Assembly: GCF_900002575.1 (NCBI RefSeq)
Contig: NZ_LN650648.1
Coordinates: 496,001 to 560,000 of the forward strand
Direction: 5' to 3'
From: Romboutsia hominis
GTDB lineage: Bacteria > Bacillota > Clostridia > Peptostreptococcales > Peptostreptococcaceae
Length of the DNA stretch: 64,000 nucleotides
Shown: piece after piece, positions 10,278 through 19,627 of the stretch
Position numbering within the stretch: the first letter of the stretch is position 1
How the letters are laid out: each line of letters opens with the position of its first letter
Position numbers and translations under genes: made by a program
The notes under the pieces: model-generated
What the model was told of the DNA's origin: nothing
Database searches by the model: none
The model's input: the letters and a program-made list of their open reading frames with translations, nothing else

Positions 10278-11492
10278 ATGAGATTTATTCATACATCAGA
10301 TTGGCATCTAGGAAAAAGCTTAGAAGGTCACTCAAGATTAGAAGAACAAACCAAATTCTGTGAAGAATTTATACAGATAGTGGATGATAATAATATAGAT
10401 ATGGTTATAATAGCAGGAGATATATATGACACATCAAATCCACCTGCACAAGCTGAAAAATTATTCTATAAAACAATATCAAGATTATCAGACAATGGAA
10501 AAAGATGTGTATTAATAATAAGCGGTAACCATGATAATCCGGAAAGACTACAAGCATCAAGCCCTCTTGCACATGAGCAGGGGATAATAATACTTGGAAA
10601 TCCTCTAAGTAAAACAGAAGTATCAAAGTATAAAAACTTTGAGATATTAGAAGCGAAAGAGGGATGTATAAAACTTAATATAAATAATGAGAGGGTTGTT
10701 GTTATAACGCTGCCATATCCAAGTGAAAAGAGGCTTAATGAAGTAATACTTCAAAATGATGAAGACAAAGAAAGACAAATAACATATTCTCAAAGAGTTG
10801 GTGAGTTATTTAAAGAATTAGAAGAAAACTTTGAAGATGATTCAATAAATTTAGCTGTATCTCACCTTTTTGTTGTCGGTGGAGAAGAAACAGAATCTGA
10901 AAGACCAATACAACTTGGAGGAAGTTTATTAGTAGAGAAAAAAGACTTACCTCAAAAGGCTGATTATATAGCTTTAGGGCATTTACATAAAATGCAAAAA
11001 TCTTCACAAAGGTTAAATGCATACTACTCAGGATCTCCTATACAATATAGCAAAGATGAAAGATCATATACTAAAGGATGCTATATAGTTGATATAAATA
11101 AAGACAAAGAAATAACAGTAGAAAAAAAATACTTTAAAAACTATAAACCTATAGAGGTATTTAAATGCAATGGAATCGAAGATGCATTAGAAGTGTGCGA
11201 AAAAAATAAAGACAGAGATATATGGTCTTATTTTGAAATAAAAACAGATGAAGTTATATCACAGTCTAACATAAAAAAAATGAAAGATACATTAAAAGAT
11301 ATAATAGAAATAAAACCAATAATAGCATCAAAAGAATATAATGAAGAAATAGACGTAAAAGAAAAATCTATGGGAGAATTATTCAAGGAATTCTATGAAT
11401 TTAGTAGAGGAGTAGAACCTAAAGGAGAGCTTATGGATTTATTCTTAGATATAATAAATGAAGAAGGTGAAGCTAAAGATGAGACCTATTAG
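10278..11492 (+). CDS. sbcD: Exonuclease SbcD (Mre11-type nuclease)
   Basis: Mn-dependent nuclease subunit of SbcCD, which opens hairpins and DNA ends. The metallophosphoesterase motifs are all present: HTSDWHLG (D8, H10), AGDIYD, SGNHDNPERL and ALGHLHKMQ. The length of 404 aa is normal. The start ATG has aggagga 5 nt upstream. The 3' end overlaps sbcC by 14 nt, the usual coupled arrangement. The C-terminal third (from about residue 280) is the capping and SbcC-binding region. Confidence 0.95.
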   Translation: MRFIHTSDWHLGKSLEGHSRLEEQTKFCEEFIQIVDDNNIDMVIIAGDIYDTSNPPAQAEKLFYKTISRLSDNGKRCVLIISGNHDNPERLQASSPLAHEQGIIILGNPLSKTEVSKYKNFEILEAKEGCIKLNINNERVVVITLPYPSEKRLNEVILQNDEDKERQITYSQRVGELFKELEENFEDDSINLAVSHLFVVGGEETESERPIQLGGSLLVEKKDLPQKADYIALGHLHKMQKSSQRLNAYYSGSPIQYSKDERSYTKGCYIVDINKDKEITVEKKYFKNYKPIEVFKCNGIEDALEVCEKNKDRDIWSYFEIKTDEVISQSNIKKMKDTLKDIIEIKPIIASKEYNEEIDVKEKSMGELFKEFYEFSRGVEPKGELMDLFLDIINEEGEAKDETY

Positions 11493-14400
11493 ATTAGAGT
11501 TAAGTGGTTTAAATAGTTATATAGATAAATCAGTTATAGATTTTGAAAAACTAACTGATAGAGGTTTATTTGGGATTTTTGGTAAAACTGGAAGTGGTAA
11601 GTCAACTATATTAGATGCAATGACAATAGCTATGTATGGAAGTATACCTAGAAATACTAAAGAATTTATAAATAGTAGCTCCGATAAAGCAATAATATCT
11701 TATGAATTTGAAATCGGAAGTAAAAACGCAAAGAGAAGGTATAAAGTAGATAGAACTATAGTTAGAACTAATACAGGTACTAAAACTTCATATGCAAGAT
11801 TAATAGAGATGTATGAGGATGAAAGTGAAAAAGTATTAGCAGACAAAGTTGGAGAAGTAAATAATAAAATCGCTGAAATTGTAGGATTAACAGCTAATGA
11901 TTTTATGAGATCAGTAGTACTTCCACAAGGTAAGTTTAATGATTTCTTAAAGCTAGCAGGTGCGGATAGAAGGGACATGCTAGAGAGAATATTTAATCTT
12001 GAAAAATACGGAAGAGGATTAATAGATAAAGTTAAGAAAAGAAAAAACGTACAACAACAAGCTTTAAGAGATATAAATTCTAAGCTAAGTCAATATGATA
12101 CTGTAAGTGAAGAAGTATATAATCAAGTACAAAAAGAGTTAGAAGAATTAAGATCATTAGAAATTAGTAAAAATAAAGATTTTGAAATAAACCAAAATAA
12201 ATATAAAGAAGTTGAAGAAATATATGAAAAACAAGTAAAGTTAGAAAACTACAAGAAAAGAAAGCATGAATTAGATTTAAAGCAAGAAGATATATCAAAA
12301 AAAGGAAGACAACTTGAAGATGCATTAAATGCAGATAAGATTAATCCGTACATAAATGCTGTATTGGAGCTTGAGAAAAGGGTTAATGAAGATAGCCTAG
12401 AAAGTCAAAATTTAGAAAAGAAACTAGAATTGTTAAATAAAGAACTACTTATAACTAAAGCAAATTATGAGGAAGCATATAAAAATAAAAATGAAAATAT
12501 GCCAAGGCTATCTGAAGATAGAATCAAACTTCAAAATGCAATAGAATTAGAAGCGGAGTTAGTTGGTTTAGATTCTGAATTAAAAGATATAAAAGGCAAG
12601 GGTATAGGTTTAAATCAAGAAAAAGAGATACTTATAAAATTAAAAGAGGATTTAGAAAGCAAGAAAGAGATAGTAATAAATAACTTAAAAAGCTTAGAAG
12701 AGAAAATAAGTGAAATAAAGATAAGTGCTGATCTAAAACAGAAAATATTTTTAGCCTATGAGTATGAAAAAGAATATAATAAGCTTTCAGAAAGTAAGAC
12801 TGTTAAAAATAATAGATTGAATGAAATAAATAAAAATCTAGATGAGATAAACTTAAAGTTAAGATATATTCAAAGGGATAAAGATTCTGTATTGAAAAAA
12901 CTAACTGAATTAGAAAAACATTATGAAATTTTAATTAAAAAATCTCCAGGAACTAATGAAGAGATAGTTAATAAGACTGAATATATAGCAAACTTAAGAG
13001 TAAAAGCAGAATCTATCAAAGAAAATGAAATTAAAAAAGAAAATTTACATAATAACTTAAATAAAATACTAGAAAATAGACATCAGGTAGAAAGAGAATT
13101 ACATACTTTAAATGATAAATTAGAGGTTAATCATACAAATATAACTTATCTAGATAAAGAATTAGAAAATCTAAAGTATTTAAATTTAGCAACAGAACTT
13201 AGAAAAGAATTAAAGGAAAATTCTCCATGTCCAGTATGTGGATCTAGAAATCATGAGCATGTAGATGATACAAACTATAATGAAAATATAGAGTTTACTA
13301 AGTCAAAAATAGAAAAATTAAAAGAAGATGAGTCTAATATAAAAGTAAAAATTGAAGAACTCAACAGAAAAAATAGCGAGTGTATATCAGTAGAAAAAAT
13401 AATATTAAAGGAATTAGAAGAGGTAAAATCTAAAATAGGAGACTTAAGTTCTAATGAACTAATAAAGAAGGTAGAAGAAGAGTCTAAAAGGCTAGAGATA
13501 TTAAAAATTAATCTACAAAATTGGAATAAGGATAAAGAGGAAAATGAAAGTAGTATAAATAAGGCTAGAGAAGAAAAAAACAAAATTGAAAAAGATGAAC
13601 TAATACTACAAGAGAGTATAAACTCTTATAAGAAAAATGTAATCGAATTAAAAGAAGAACTAACAGCAATTGAAGAAAACTATAAAACAACAAAAGAAAA
13701 CTATTTAACACTAAAAGCAATAACTAAAATACAAGATTTAGAAGTAAAAGTAGAAGAGATAAATAATAATGAAAAAGCATTAGAAGATTTAAATAATGAA
13801 TACTTAAAAATATCTAAGTCAAAAGAAGCAATGGAAAAAGATATAGTAAATTATCAAAATAACCTACATAAAATAGAGTTAGATTTAATTCAAGCTAGAG
13901 AAATTTATTCTGAAAAGAAAAAAGTGAGAGATGGAAAATACAATGAAATAATAGCAACAACAAAAGGTGAATCTTCAAAATTATTGTTAGAGAATCTAGA
14001 AAATAATATAAATAAGCTTATATCTCAAGAGGAAATGATAAAAAATAAATTAGAAGCTCAAAGGTTGGAATTTGAAAAAACTACATCTGACAAATCAAAT
14101 ATAGATGGAAGATTAAAGATAGCAAAAGAACAGTATAAAATACAAACAGATACTTTAAATAAATCATTAGAGGAGTATAAATTTGAAAGTATATATGCTG
14201 TAAAAAGATCATTATTAGATAAAGAATACTTAAGAAAACTACATGATGAGATAACACAATATGAAGAAGAGCAAAAAGTATTAGGTATAAAGATAAATGA
14301 TCTAGTTAAATCAATAGGTGATAGAAAAATAAATGAAAAGGACTTTAATGAATTAAAAGATAGTATTGATAACTTAAAAATAGAAATTAGTAGAATATCC

Positions 14401-15006
14401 CAAGATATAGGATCAAAGCAAACTATACTAAGTACCCTAAAAGAATCTTTAGACAAGATAAAAGATTTAAATAAAGAGTTAAAGGCAGTTCAACATAAAG
14501 TGGATTTATTAGATGATCTAGATAAGATTGTTCAAGGAAATAGATTTGTTGAGTATGTTGCTACTAATCAATTAAAGTATATAGCGCTTGAAGCATCTAA
14601 TAGATTAGAGTCTATAACTAAAGGTAGATATGCATTAGAAATAGATTCAACATTAAACTTTGTAATGAGAGACAACTTTAATGGTGGGCAAAGAAGAAGT
14701 GTAGATACTTTATCTGGAGGAGAAACATTCTTAACATCACTATCATTAGCATTAGCATTATCATCTCAAATACAATTAAAGGGAAGTGCTCCCCTTGAAT
14801 TTTTCTTCTTAGATGAAGGATTTGGATCTTTAGATAGTGAACTACTAGAAACTGTTATAGAATCACTGGAAAGACTACATCATGATAAACTTAGTGTTGG
14901 AATTATAACTCACGTTGAAGAGTTAAAAAATAGAGTTCCAATTAAGTTAATAGTATCTCCTAGTGAAGTTGGACAAGGATCTAAAGTAAAAATAGAATAT
15001 AGTTAA
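11479..15006 (+). CDS. sbcC: Exonuclease SbcC (Rad50-type SMC ATPase)
   Basis: ABC-type ATPase that drives SbcD. The 1175-aa protein has an N-terminal Walker A GKTGSGKST (35-43), a long Glu/Lys-rich coiled coil, a zinc-hook CPVC at 584-587, a second coiled coil, the signature DTLSGGETF (about 1076-1084) and Walker B FFLDEGFGSLD (D1112/E1113). ATG 11479 is chosen because aaggtga lies upstream and the protein then begins MRPIRLELSGLNSY, the normal Rad50 start; an in-frame ATG at 11458 lacks an SD. The stop codon lies under the U-tract of a minus-strand small-RNA candidate. Confidence 0.95.
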   Translation: MRPIRLELSGLNSYIDKSVIDFEKLTDRGLFGIFGKTGSGKSTILDAMTIAMYGSIPRNTKEFINSSSDKAIISYEFEIGSKNAKRRYKVDRTIVRTNTGTKTSYARLIEMYEDESEKVLADKVGEVNNKIAEIVGLTANDFMRSVVLPQGKFNDFLKLAGADRRDMLERIFNLEKYGRGLIDKVKKRKNVQQQALRDINSKLSQYDTVSEEVYNQVQKELEELRSLEISKNKDFEINQNKYKEVEEIYEKQVKLENYKKRKHELDLKQEDISKKGRQLEDALNADKINPYINAVLELEKRVNEDSLESQNLEKKLELLNKELLITKANYEEAYKNKNENMPRLSEDRIKLQNAIELEAELVGLDSELKDIKGKGIGLNQEKEILIKLKEDLESKKEIVINNLKSLEEKISEIKISADLKQKIFLAYEYEKEYNKLSESKTVKNNRLNEINKNLDEINLKLRYIQRDKDSVLKKLTELEKHYEILIKKSPGTNEEIVNKTEYIANLRVKAESIKENEIKKENLHNNLNKILENRHQVERELHTLNDKLEVNHTNITYLDKELENLKYLNLATELRKELKENSPCPVCGSRNHEHVDDTNYNENIEFTKSKIEKLKEDESNIKVKIEELNRKNSECISVEKIILKELEEVKSKIGDLSSNELIKKVEEESKRLEILKINLQNWNKDKEENESSINKAREEKNKIEKDELILQESINSYKKNVIELKEELTAIEENYKTTKENYLTLKAITKIQDLEVKVEEINNNEKALEDLNNEYLKISKSKEAMEKDIVNYQNNLHKIELDLIQAREIYSEKKKVRDGKYNEIIATTKGESSKLLLENLENNINKLISQEEMIKNKLEAQRLEFEKTTSDKSNIDGRLKIAKEQYKIQTDTLNKSLEEYKFESIYAVKRSLLDKEYLRKLHDEITQYEEEQKVLGIKINDLVKSIGDRKINEKDFNELKDSIDNLKIEISRISQDIGSKQTILSTLKESLDKIKDLNKELKAVQHKVDLLDDLDKIVQGNRFVEYVATNQLKYIALEASNRLESITKGRYALEIDSTLNFVMRDNFNGGQRRSVDTLSGGETFLTSLSLALALSSQIQLKGSAPLEFFFLDEGFGSLDSELLETVIESLERLHHDKLSVGIITHVEELKNRVPIKLIVSPSEVGQGSKVKIEYS

Positions 15007-15105
15007 AAAAAATTGGTGACTACAGGGGGAGTATGTAGTCACCATATAAATATATATACTTATTAGGGGGAGAGATATATAATTTCCGCTCTCATTTATA
15101 AGTAT
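15005..15105 (-). ncRNA. Candidate small RNA A with C-rich terminator loop
   Basis: On the minus strand, stem GGTGACTAC/GTAGTCACC (15015-15043) closes an 11-nt loop ATACTCCCCCT and is followed by AATTTTTTTT, a good intrinsic terminator. About 22 nt upstream (15066-15070) lies a second run, CTCTCCCCCT. A U-tract follows only on the minus strand, which fixes the orientation. The U-tract overlaps the sbcC stop. The 5' end is a guess. No protein frame explains the block. The same design recurs at 15129-15221 and 56590-56672. Confidence 0.55.
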
Positions 15106-15128
15106 TGGCAAATTTTAAATTTATATTC

Positions 15129-15221
15129 AAAAAAAATAAAAAATAACCACCTAACCAGGGGGGGATTAGGTGGTTTAAAGAATATTTGGGGGAAAGAATT
15201 TTTTTTATATCCGATCACTAA
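15129..15221 (-). ncRNA. Candidate small RNA B with C-rich terminator loop (tandem to A)
   Basis: On the minus strand, a 10-bp stem AACCACCTAA/TTAGGTGGTT (15145-15175) closes an 11-nt loop TCCCCCCCTGG and is followed by ATTTTTTATTTTTTTT. A second C-run (CTTTCCCCCA, 15188-15192) lies 12 nt upstream. A TG-T-TAATAT extended -10 on the minus strand (15228-15235) would start transcription near 15221, giving about 93 nt. The stem sequence differs entirely from RNA A while loop size and C-run are kept, so structure rather than sequence appears conserved. Confidence 0.55.
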
Positions 15222-15250
15222 ATTAGAATATTAACAGGAGTTTTGATATT

Positions 15251-15291
15251 TATAGTGTAAGAGAAACTCTTTTAATTTCTCTTACACTATA
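15251..15291. terminator. 16-bp perfect hairpin upstream of the small-RNA pair
   Basis: TATAGTGTAAGAGAAA pairs perfectly with TTTCTCTTACACTATA across a 9-nt loop. Neither flank has a long T-run, but it sits just downstream of the minus-strand gene at 15341-15556 and probably ends that transcript. Confidence 0.5.
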
Positions 15292-15340
15292 GTATATGCA
15301 AAAATATTAAAATGTGACATAAAAGTATAAAAATATGTAA

Positions 15341-15556
15341 TTAATTTAAATATTTGTCTAAATTTAGCAAAGATTTAAACTCATCGAAACTAATCTTATC
15401 AATAAATGAACCTAATCTATGTTTTCCTTGTGCATTATTTTCATAAACGTTAACTATTTCAGCAACTAGTTCTAATGCATTTTCTTCAGTTAAATTCATT
15501 AAAACCTTGTCTCTAAGTCTAGGCATAGCACCATCTTTTTCTAGTAAATCTTTCAT
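15341..15556 (-). CDS. Small conserved-looking protein of unknown function
   Basis: 71 aa, start ATG 15556 with aaaggagg 5 nt upstream. The composition is that of a soluble, mostly helical protein (MPRLRDKVLMNLTEENALEL and a second half rich in Lys, Asp and Leu). No signal peptide, membrane segment, Cys motif or recognisable domain is seen. It is monocistronic, divergent from the CNNM/CBS gene, with a strong hairpin after the stop. The good SD and normal codon use make it a real gene. I do not recognise the family. Confidence 0.65.
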   Translation of the reverse strand: MKDLLEKDGAMPRLRDKVLMNLTEENALELVAEIVNVYENNAQGKHRLGSFIDKISFDEFKSLLNLDKYLN

Positions 15557-15695
15557 TTTACCTCCTTTTTAAATTTAATACTATTATAAGGGGATAAAAA
15601 AAATTATAATGCAAATGTATTTTAATAGTATTGGAAATGATAGATAATATAGATTATATCTAAATTAATAAATTTCCAAATAAGGGTAAGTATGT

Positions 15696-15701
15696 TATAA
15701 T
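15696..15701 (+). promoter_or_regulatory. Extended -10 promoter of the CNNM/CBS gene
   Basis: TGT-TATAAT (15693-15701), an extended -10 without a convincing -35, lies about 50 nt before the start codon. Confidence 0.5.
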
Positions 15702-15751
15702 ATATTAACATATAAACAGAAATTTAAAAGAAATTAGGAGTGTGGTTTAGG

Positions 15752-17005
15752 TTGGAATCGACCGGTATATTGATTCAGATTATTGTATTAGTGATATTAC
15801 TTATAGGATCAGGATTTTTCTCAGCATCTGAGACTGCATTAATGTCACTTAGCAAAATAAGAATAAGACATATGAAAGAAGAAGGGGTTAAGGGCGCAAA
15901 GCTAGTAAGTAACTTAATAGAAGAGCCAAATAAGTTATTAAGTTCTATATTAATAGGAAATAACGTTGTTAATATAGCAGCAACTTCTATATCAACATCA
16001 CTATTTATTACATTACTTAAAGGGCCGGAAGCAGTACCATTGGCAACTGCTGTTATGACTGTGTTAGTATTAATATTTGGAGAAATAACTCCAAAAACTA
16101 TAGCAGCAAATAGTTCAGAAAAAGTGGCTATATTTGTTTCTAAGCCAATAAAGGCAATAATATTTATATTAACTCCAGTAGTATGGGTACTTAATATAGT
16201 AACAAATTTAATATTTAAGTTATTTGGAATAAAAACAAAAGGGAATGAACCATATATAACAGAAGAAGAATTAAAAACTATGGTTAATGTAGGGCATGAA
16301 GAAGGTGTCCTAGAAATAGAAGAAAGAGAAATCATAAACAATGTATTTCAGTTTGGGGATATGCAAGCTAAAGAAGCTATGGTACAAAGATTAGATATTA
16401 TAGCTATAGATGTTGAAGATTCATATGAAGAAATAATACAGCAATTTAAAGAAGAGAAATTAAGTAGAATGCCAGTATACAATGAATCTATAGATGACAT
16501 CATAGGTGTACTTAATATAAAGGATATCATATTCTTAAGTGATGAAGAGATAGCAAATTTTGATATAAGGTTGTATGTAAGGGAAGCGTTCTTTACATAT
16601 GAATTTAAGAAAATCACTCAACTTTTAGAAGAGATGAAAAAAGAAAAAATACAAATGGCTATAGTTGTTGATGAGTATGGAGGAACTGCAGGTATAATAA
16701 CTGTAGAAGACTTAGTAGAAGTAATCGTTGGAGATATAGATGACGAGTACGATGAAGAAGATGAAGATATAATAGTAGTTAAAGAAGATGAATATATCGT
16801 AGATGGGGGACTTAAAATAAGTGATGTCAACGAACTTATTGGAGTTAGATTAGAGTCTGAAGAATTTGATTCTATAGGAGGCTACATCATAGGTTATTTA
16901 AGAAGACTTCCAGAAGAAAATGAAGTTATAGAAGTAGATAACATAAGATTCTGTATAGAAAGTTTAGATAAAAATAGAATAAAGAAAATAAGAATATACA
17001 CATAA
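15752..17005 (+). CDS. CNNM-domain / CBS-pair membrane transporter (HlyC/CorC family)
   Basis: Membrane protein of the CorB/CNNM family, linked to Mg2+ (or Co2+) export. Domains in order are a CNNM transmembrane domain (residues about 5-190, opening with GSGFFSASETALM), two CBS domains (about 200-325; MPVYNESIDDIIGVL and MAIVVDEYGGTAGIITVEDL) and a CorC_HlyC C-terminal domain (about 340-417) after a run of Asp/Glu. TTG 15752 (417 aa) is preferred, with aggag 11 nt upstream; the GTG at 15740 (421 aa) overlaps the SD itself. A terminator follows. Haemolysin annotations of this family are historical and not supported by mechanism. Confidence 0.9.
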   Translation: MESTGILIQIIVLVILLIGSGFFSASETALMSLSKIRIRHMKEEGVKGAKLVSNLIEEPNKLLSSILIGNNVVNIAATSISTSLFITLLKGPEAVPLATAVMTVLVLIFGEITPKTIAANSSEKVAIFVSKPIKAIIFILTPVVWVLNIVTNLIFKLFGIKTKGNEPYITEEELKTMVNVGHEEGVLEIEEREIINNVFQFGDMQAKEAMVQRLDIIAIDVEDSYEEIIQQFKEEKLSRMPVYNESIDDIIGVLNIKDIIFLSDEEIANFDIRLYVREAFFTYEFKKITQLLEEMKKEKIQMAIVVDEYGGTAGIITVEDLVEVIVGDIDDEYDEEDEDIIVVKEDEYIVDGGLKISDVNELIGVRLESEEFDSIGGYIIGYLRRLPEENEVIEVDNIRFCIESLDKNRIKKIRIYT

Positions 17006-17031
17006 AACACTACAATATTGTAGTGTTTTTT
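17004..17031. terminator. Terminator after the CNNM/CBS gene
   Basis: AAAACACTACAAT pairs with ATTGTAGTGTTTT, followed by more T residues. Confidence 0.88.
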
Positions 17032-17116
17032 GTTTTATTTGAAATTTATATAAATTAATTTTAATAGTAAAGATATTTGTTAATAATTAATAATATATTA
17101 TAAGGGAAGTGATTAG

Positions 17117-18169
17117 ATGAATGTAATAGATAATAGATTCATAAAAGTATTAAAGAAAAACATGATATTTATATTACTATATACAACAGTATTTATTTTG
17201 ATTTATAAGACATTTCATTATATATCACCATTTTTAGTAGGAGGTATTATTGCATTTTTGATAAACCCTATATCAGAAAAATTAAGGTATAAGTTTAATA
17301 TAAATAAAGGTGTATCAACTTTAGTATTAAGTTTTATTGCAGTTATAATATTTGTAGTATTAGCTGGATTATTAATAATGGCGGGAATAGATAGTTTATT
17401 AGAATTCGTAAATAATACTGTAAATAATTATGATTACATAAGTGATTTTATTTCAAATATAGCAATTAAACTAAATTTATATTTAGAGCAACTTGAGAAC
17501 ATACCAAACATAAATATAGAGTTTTTAATGCAAAAATATAGCACCAATATAGTAAGTATAGCAAAACAATTATTAGAAAGTTTCGTAAATTTTTTAGGAT
17601 CAATTCCATATATATCTATATTCATTATAACCTTATTCATATCTACATATTTTATAGCAAAAGATATAGATAAAATAGAATATAGTTTTTACAATATGTT
17701 CTCTGAACCAACAAAGACTAAGGTTAAGAATATAAAAAGAGAAATAATAAAATCAATATTAGGATATATAAAAGCTTATGCCATATTAATGGGAATAACT
17801 TTCATAGTAACTTGGCTAAGCCTTAGAGTATTTGATATACCATATTCTATGACGTTAGGTATTATAGCTGGTTTGTTGGATTTAATACCTTTTTTAGGGA
17901 TAGTAGTAATATATTTACCTTTTATAGTTTATTACTGTATAGTAAAAAACTATCTTATAGCAATAACTCTTATAGTTGTATTTGCGCTACTATCATTGTT
18001 AAGACAGGTTTTAGAGCCTAAATTAGTATCCACCAATATAGGTATTAGTCCATTAGCTACATTAGCAGCCATATTCATAGGTATACAAGTAAAAGGAATA
18101 ATTGGAATAGTATTTTTTTTAGGTCTTACAATAATGCATCAAATATTAAAAAAGGTAGATATACTTTAG
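17117..18169 (+). CDS. AI-2E family permease (YtvI/TqsA/PerM type)
   Basis: 350-aa polytopic membrane protein of the AI-2E transporter family (PF01594). Seven or eight hydrophobic segments are visible, two at the N-terminus (residues about 15-55), one near 65-95, one near 155-175 and a cluster from 210 to 345. The characteristic stretch GIIAGLLDLIPFLG lies near residue 250 and SPLATLAAIFIGIQVKGIIG near the C-terminus. In endospore formers a branch (YtvI) is expressed during sporulation. Substrates are unproven for most members, so quorum-signal export should not be assumed. SD aaggga lies before ATG. It stands alone, between a terminator and pepT. Confidence 0.85.
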   Translation: MNVIDNRFIKVLKKNMIFILLYTTVFILIYKTFHYISPFLVGGIIAFLINPISEKLRYKFNINKGVSTLVLSFIAVIIFVVLAGLLIMAGIDSLLEFVNNTVNNYDYISDFISNIAIKLNLYLEQLENIPNINIEFLMQKYSTNIVSIAKQLLESFVNFLGSIPYISIFIITLFISTYFIAKDIDKIEYSFYNMFSEPTKTKVKNIKREIIKSILGYIKAYAILMGITFIVTWLSLRVFDIPYSMTLGIIAGLLDLIPFLGIVVIYLPFIVYYCIVKNYLIAITLIVVFALLSLLRQVLEPKLVSTNIGISPLATLAAIFIGIQVKGIIGIVFFLGLTIMHQILKKVDIL

Positions 18170-18246
18170 TAAGTTTTTGTAATATAATAGAAATATAAGG
18201 GATATATTACTTAACAATTATTAGACCAAAGAAAGAAGGTATAACC

Positions 18247-19470
18247 ATGAAAAATAAAGTAGTAGAAAGATTCTTAAAGTATGTGACATTTGATACAACT
18301 GCAGATCCTAAGAATGCAAATTGTCCATCTAGCGAAGGACAAAGAGTTTTTGCAAACTACTTAGTAGAAGAACTAAAATCATTAGGATTAGAAGATGCTA
18401 ATGTTGATAAAAATAGTTACGTTATGGCAACTTTAAAAGGAAATACAGAAGGTGTTGATACAATAGGATTTATATCTCACTTAGATACAGCTCCTGATAT
18501 AACTGGGAAAAACGTTAAACCAAGAATAATAGAAAATTATGATGGAAAAGATATAGTACTAAATAGAGAATTAAATGTAGTTACAAAAGTATCTGATTAC
18601 CCAGAATTAAAAGGCCTAGTTGGAGAAGACTTAATAGTTACAGATGGTACTACACTACTTGGTGCAGATGATAAAGCTGGTATAGCAGAAATAATAACAG
18701 CGATAGAATATTTAGTAAATAACCCTGAAATAAAGCATGGAGATATAAAAGTAGGATTTACTCCTGATGAAGAAGTAGGAAGAGGAGCAGATCTATTTGA
18801 TGTTGAAAAATTTGGTGCAAAATATGCATATACAATAGATGGCGGTATAGAAGGTGAACTTCAATATGAAAACTTCAATGCTGCTGGAGCTACAATATCT
18901 ATACAAGGAAGAAACGTACATCCAGGTGCATCAAAAAATAAAATGGTAAATGCATTACATATAGCAGCTGAGATATCTGAAATGTTCCCAGCTAGCGAAA
19001 GACCAGAGACTACAGAAGGATATGAAGGATTCTACCACTTAAATGATTTAAATGGTAATGTAGAAAATGCTAGTATGGTTTATATAATAAGAGATCATGA
19101 TAAAGAAAAGTTTGAAGCTAGAAAAGCTCACATGCAAGATGTAGTAAATAAATTAAACGAAAAATATGATGGAAGAATAACATTAGACTTAAAAGACCAA
19201 TACTTTAACATGAAAGAAAAAGTAGAACCTGTTAAGTTTATAGTTGATATAGCAGAAGAAGCTATGAATGAAGTTGGAATAACTCCTAAAATAGTACCAG
19301 TTAGAGGTGGTACAGATGGGGCTAGATTATCATTTATGGGTCTTCCTTGTCCAAATATATTTACAGGTGGTTTAAACTTCCATGGAAAGAACGAATGTAT
19401 ACCAGTAGGATCTATGGAGAAATGTGTAAATCTTATAGTTAAAATAGCAGAAAAATATGCTCAAAAATAA
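18247..19470 (+). CDS. pepT: Peptidase T (tripeptide aminopeptidase)
   Basis: M20B zinc aminopeptidase removing the N-terminal residue of tripeptides in the cytoplasm. The 407-aa length is standard. Metal and catalytic residues are visible: SHLDTAPD (H78, D80), GADDKAG (D141/D142), PDEEVGRGAD (E175/E176), the IDGG segment, and the C-terminal GLNFHGKNE with the last His ligand. The dimerisation lid includes QGRNVHPGASKNKMVN. The start ATG has gaaagaaggt upstream. It is monocistronic and ended by a strong terminator. Confidence 0.95.
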   Translation: MKNKVVERFLKYVTFDTTADPKNANCPSSEGQRVFANYLVEELKSLGLEDANVDKNSYVMATLKGNTEGVDTIGFISHLDTAPDITGKNVKPRIIENYDGKDIVLNRELNVVTKVSDYPELKGLVGEDLIVTDGTTLLGADDKAGIAEIITAIEYLVNNPEIKHGDIKVGFTPDEEVGRGADLFDVEKFGAKYAYTIDGGIEGELQYENFNAAGATISIQGRNVHPGASKNKMVNALHIAAEISEMFPASERPETTEGYEGFYHLNDLNGNVENASMVYIIRDHDKEKFEARKAHMQDVVNKLNEKYDGRITLDLKDQYFNMKEKVEPVKFIVDIAEEAMNEVGITPKIVPVRGGTDGARLSFMGLPCPNIFTGGLNFHGKNECIPVGSMEKCVNLIVKIAEKYAQK

Positions 19471-19480
19471 ATAAAATAAC

Positions 19481-19514
19481 AAAAGGCTATCTCTTATTTA
19501 AGAGATAGCCTTTT
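19481..19514. terminator. Terminator after pepT
   Basis: 16-bp perfect stem (AAAAGGCTATCTCTTA and complement) with a T-rich 3' side. Confidence 0.9.
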
Positions 19515-19627
19515 ATTATTTTATAAGTTTATTTGTATAAATATGTAACAATTCCGTATAAAAAGAATATATTTTTAGTAAGTAGAAAATAATCTACTAA
19601 CCTAAAAATACAAGGAGAGGAATTGTA

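Noticed and set aside
15775-16341. 188-aa minus-strand open frame inside the CNNM/CBS gene
   Set aside because: Mirror of the real gene's hydrophobic codons; no SD and no family resemblance.
17117-18169. Quorum-signal (AI-2) exporter
   Set aside because: The family name is historical; no luxS or related gene is nearby, so only family membership is reported.
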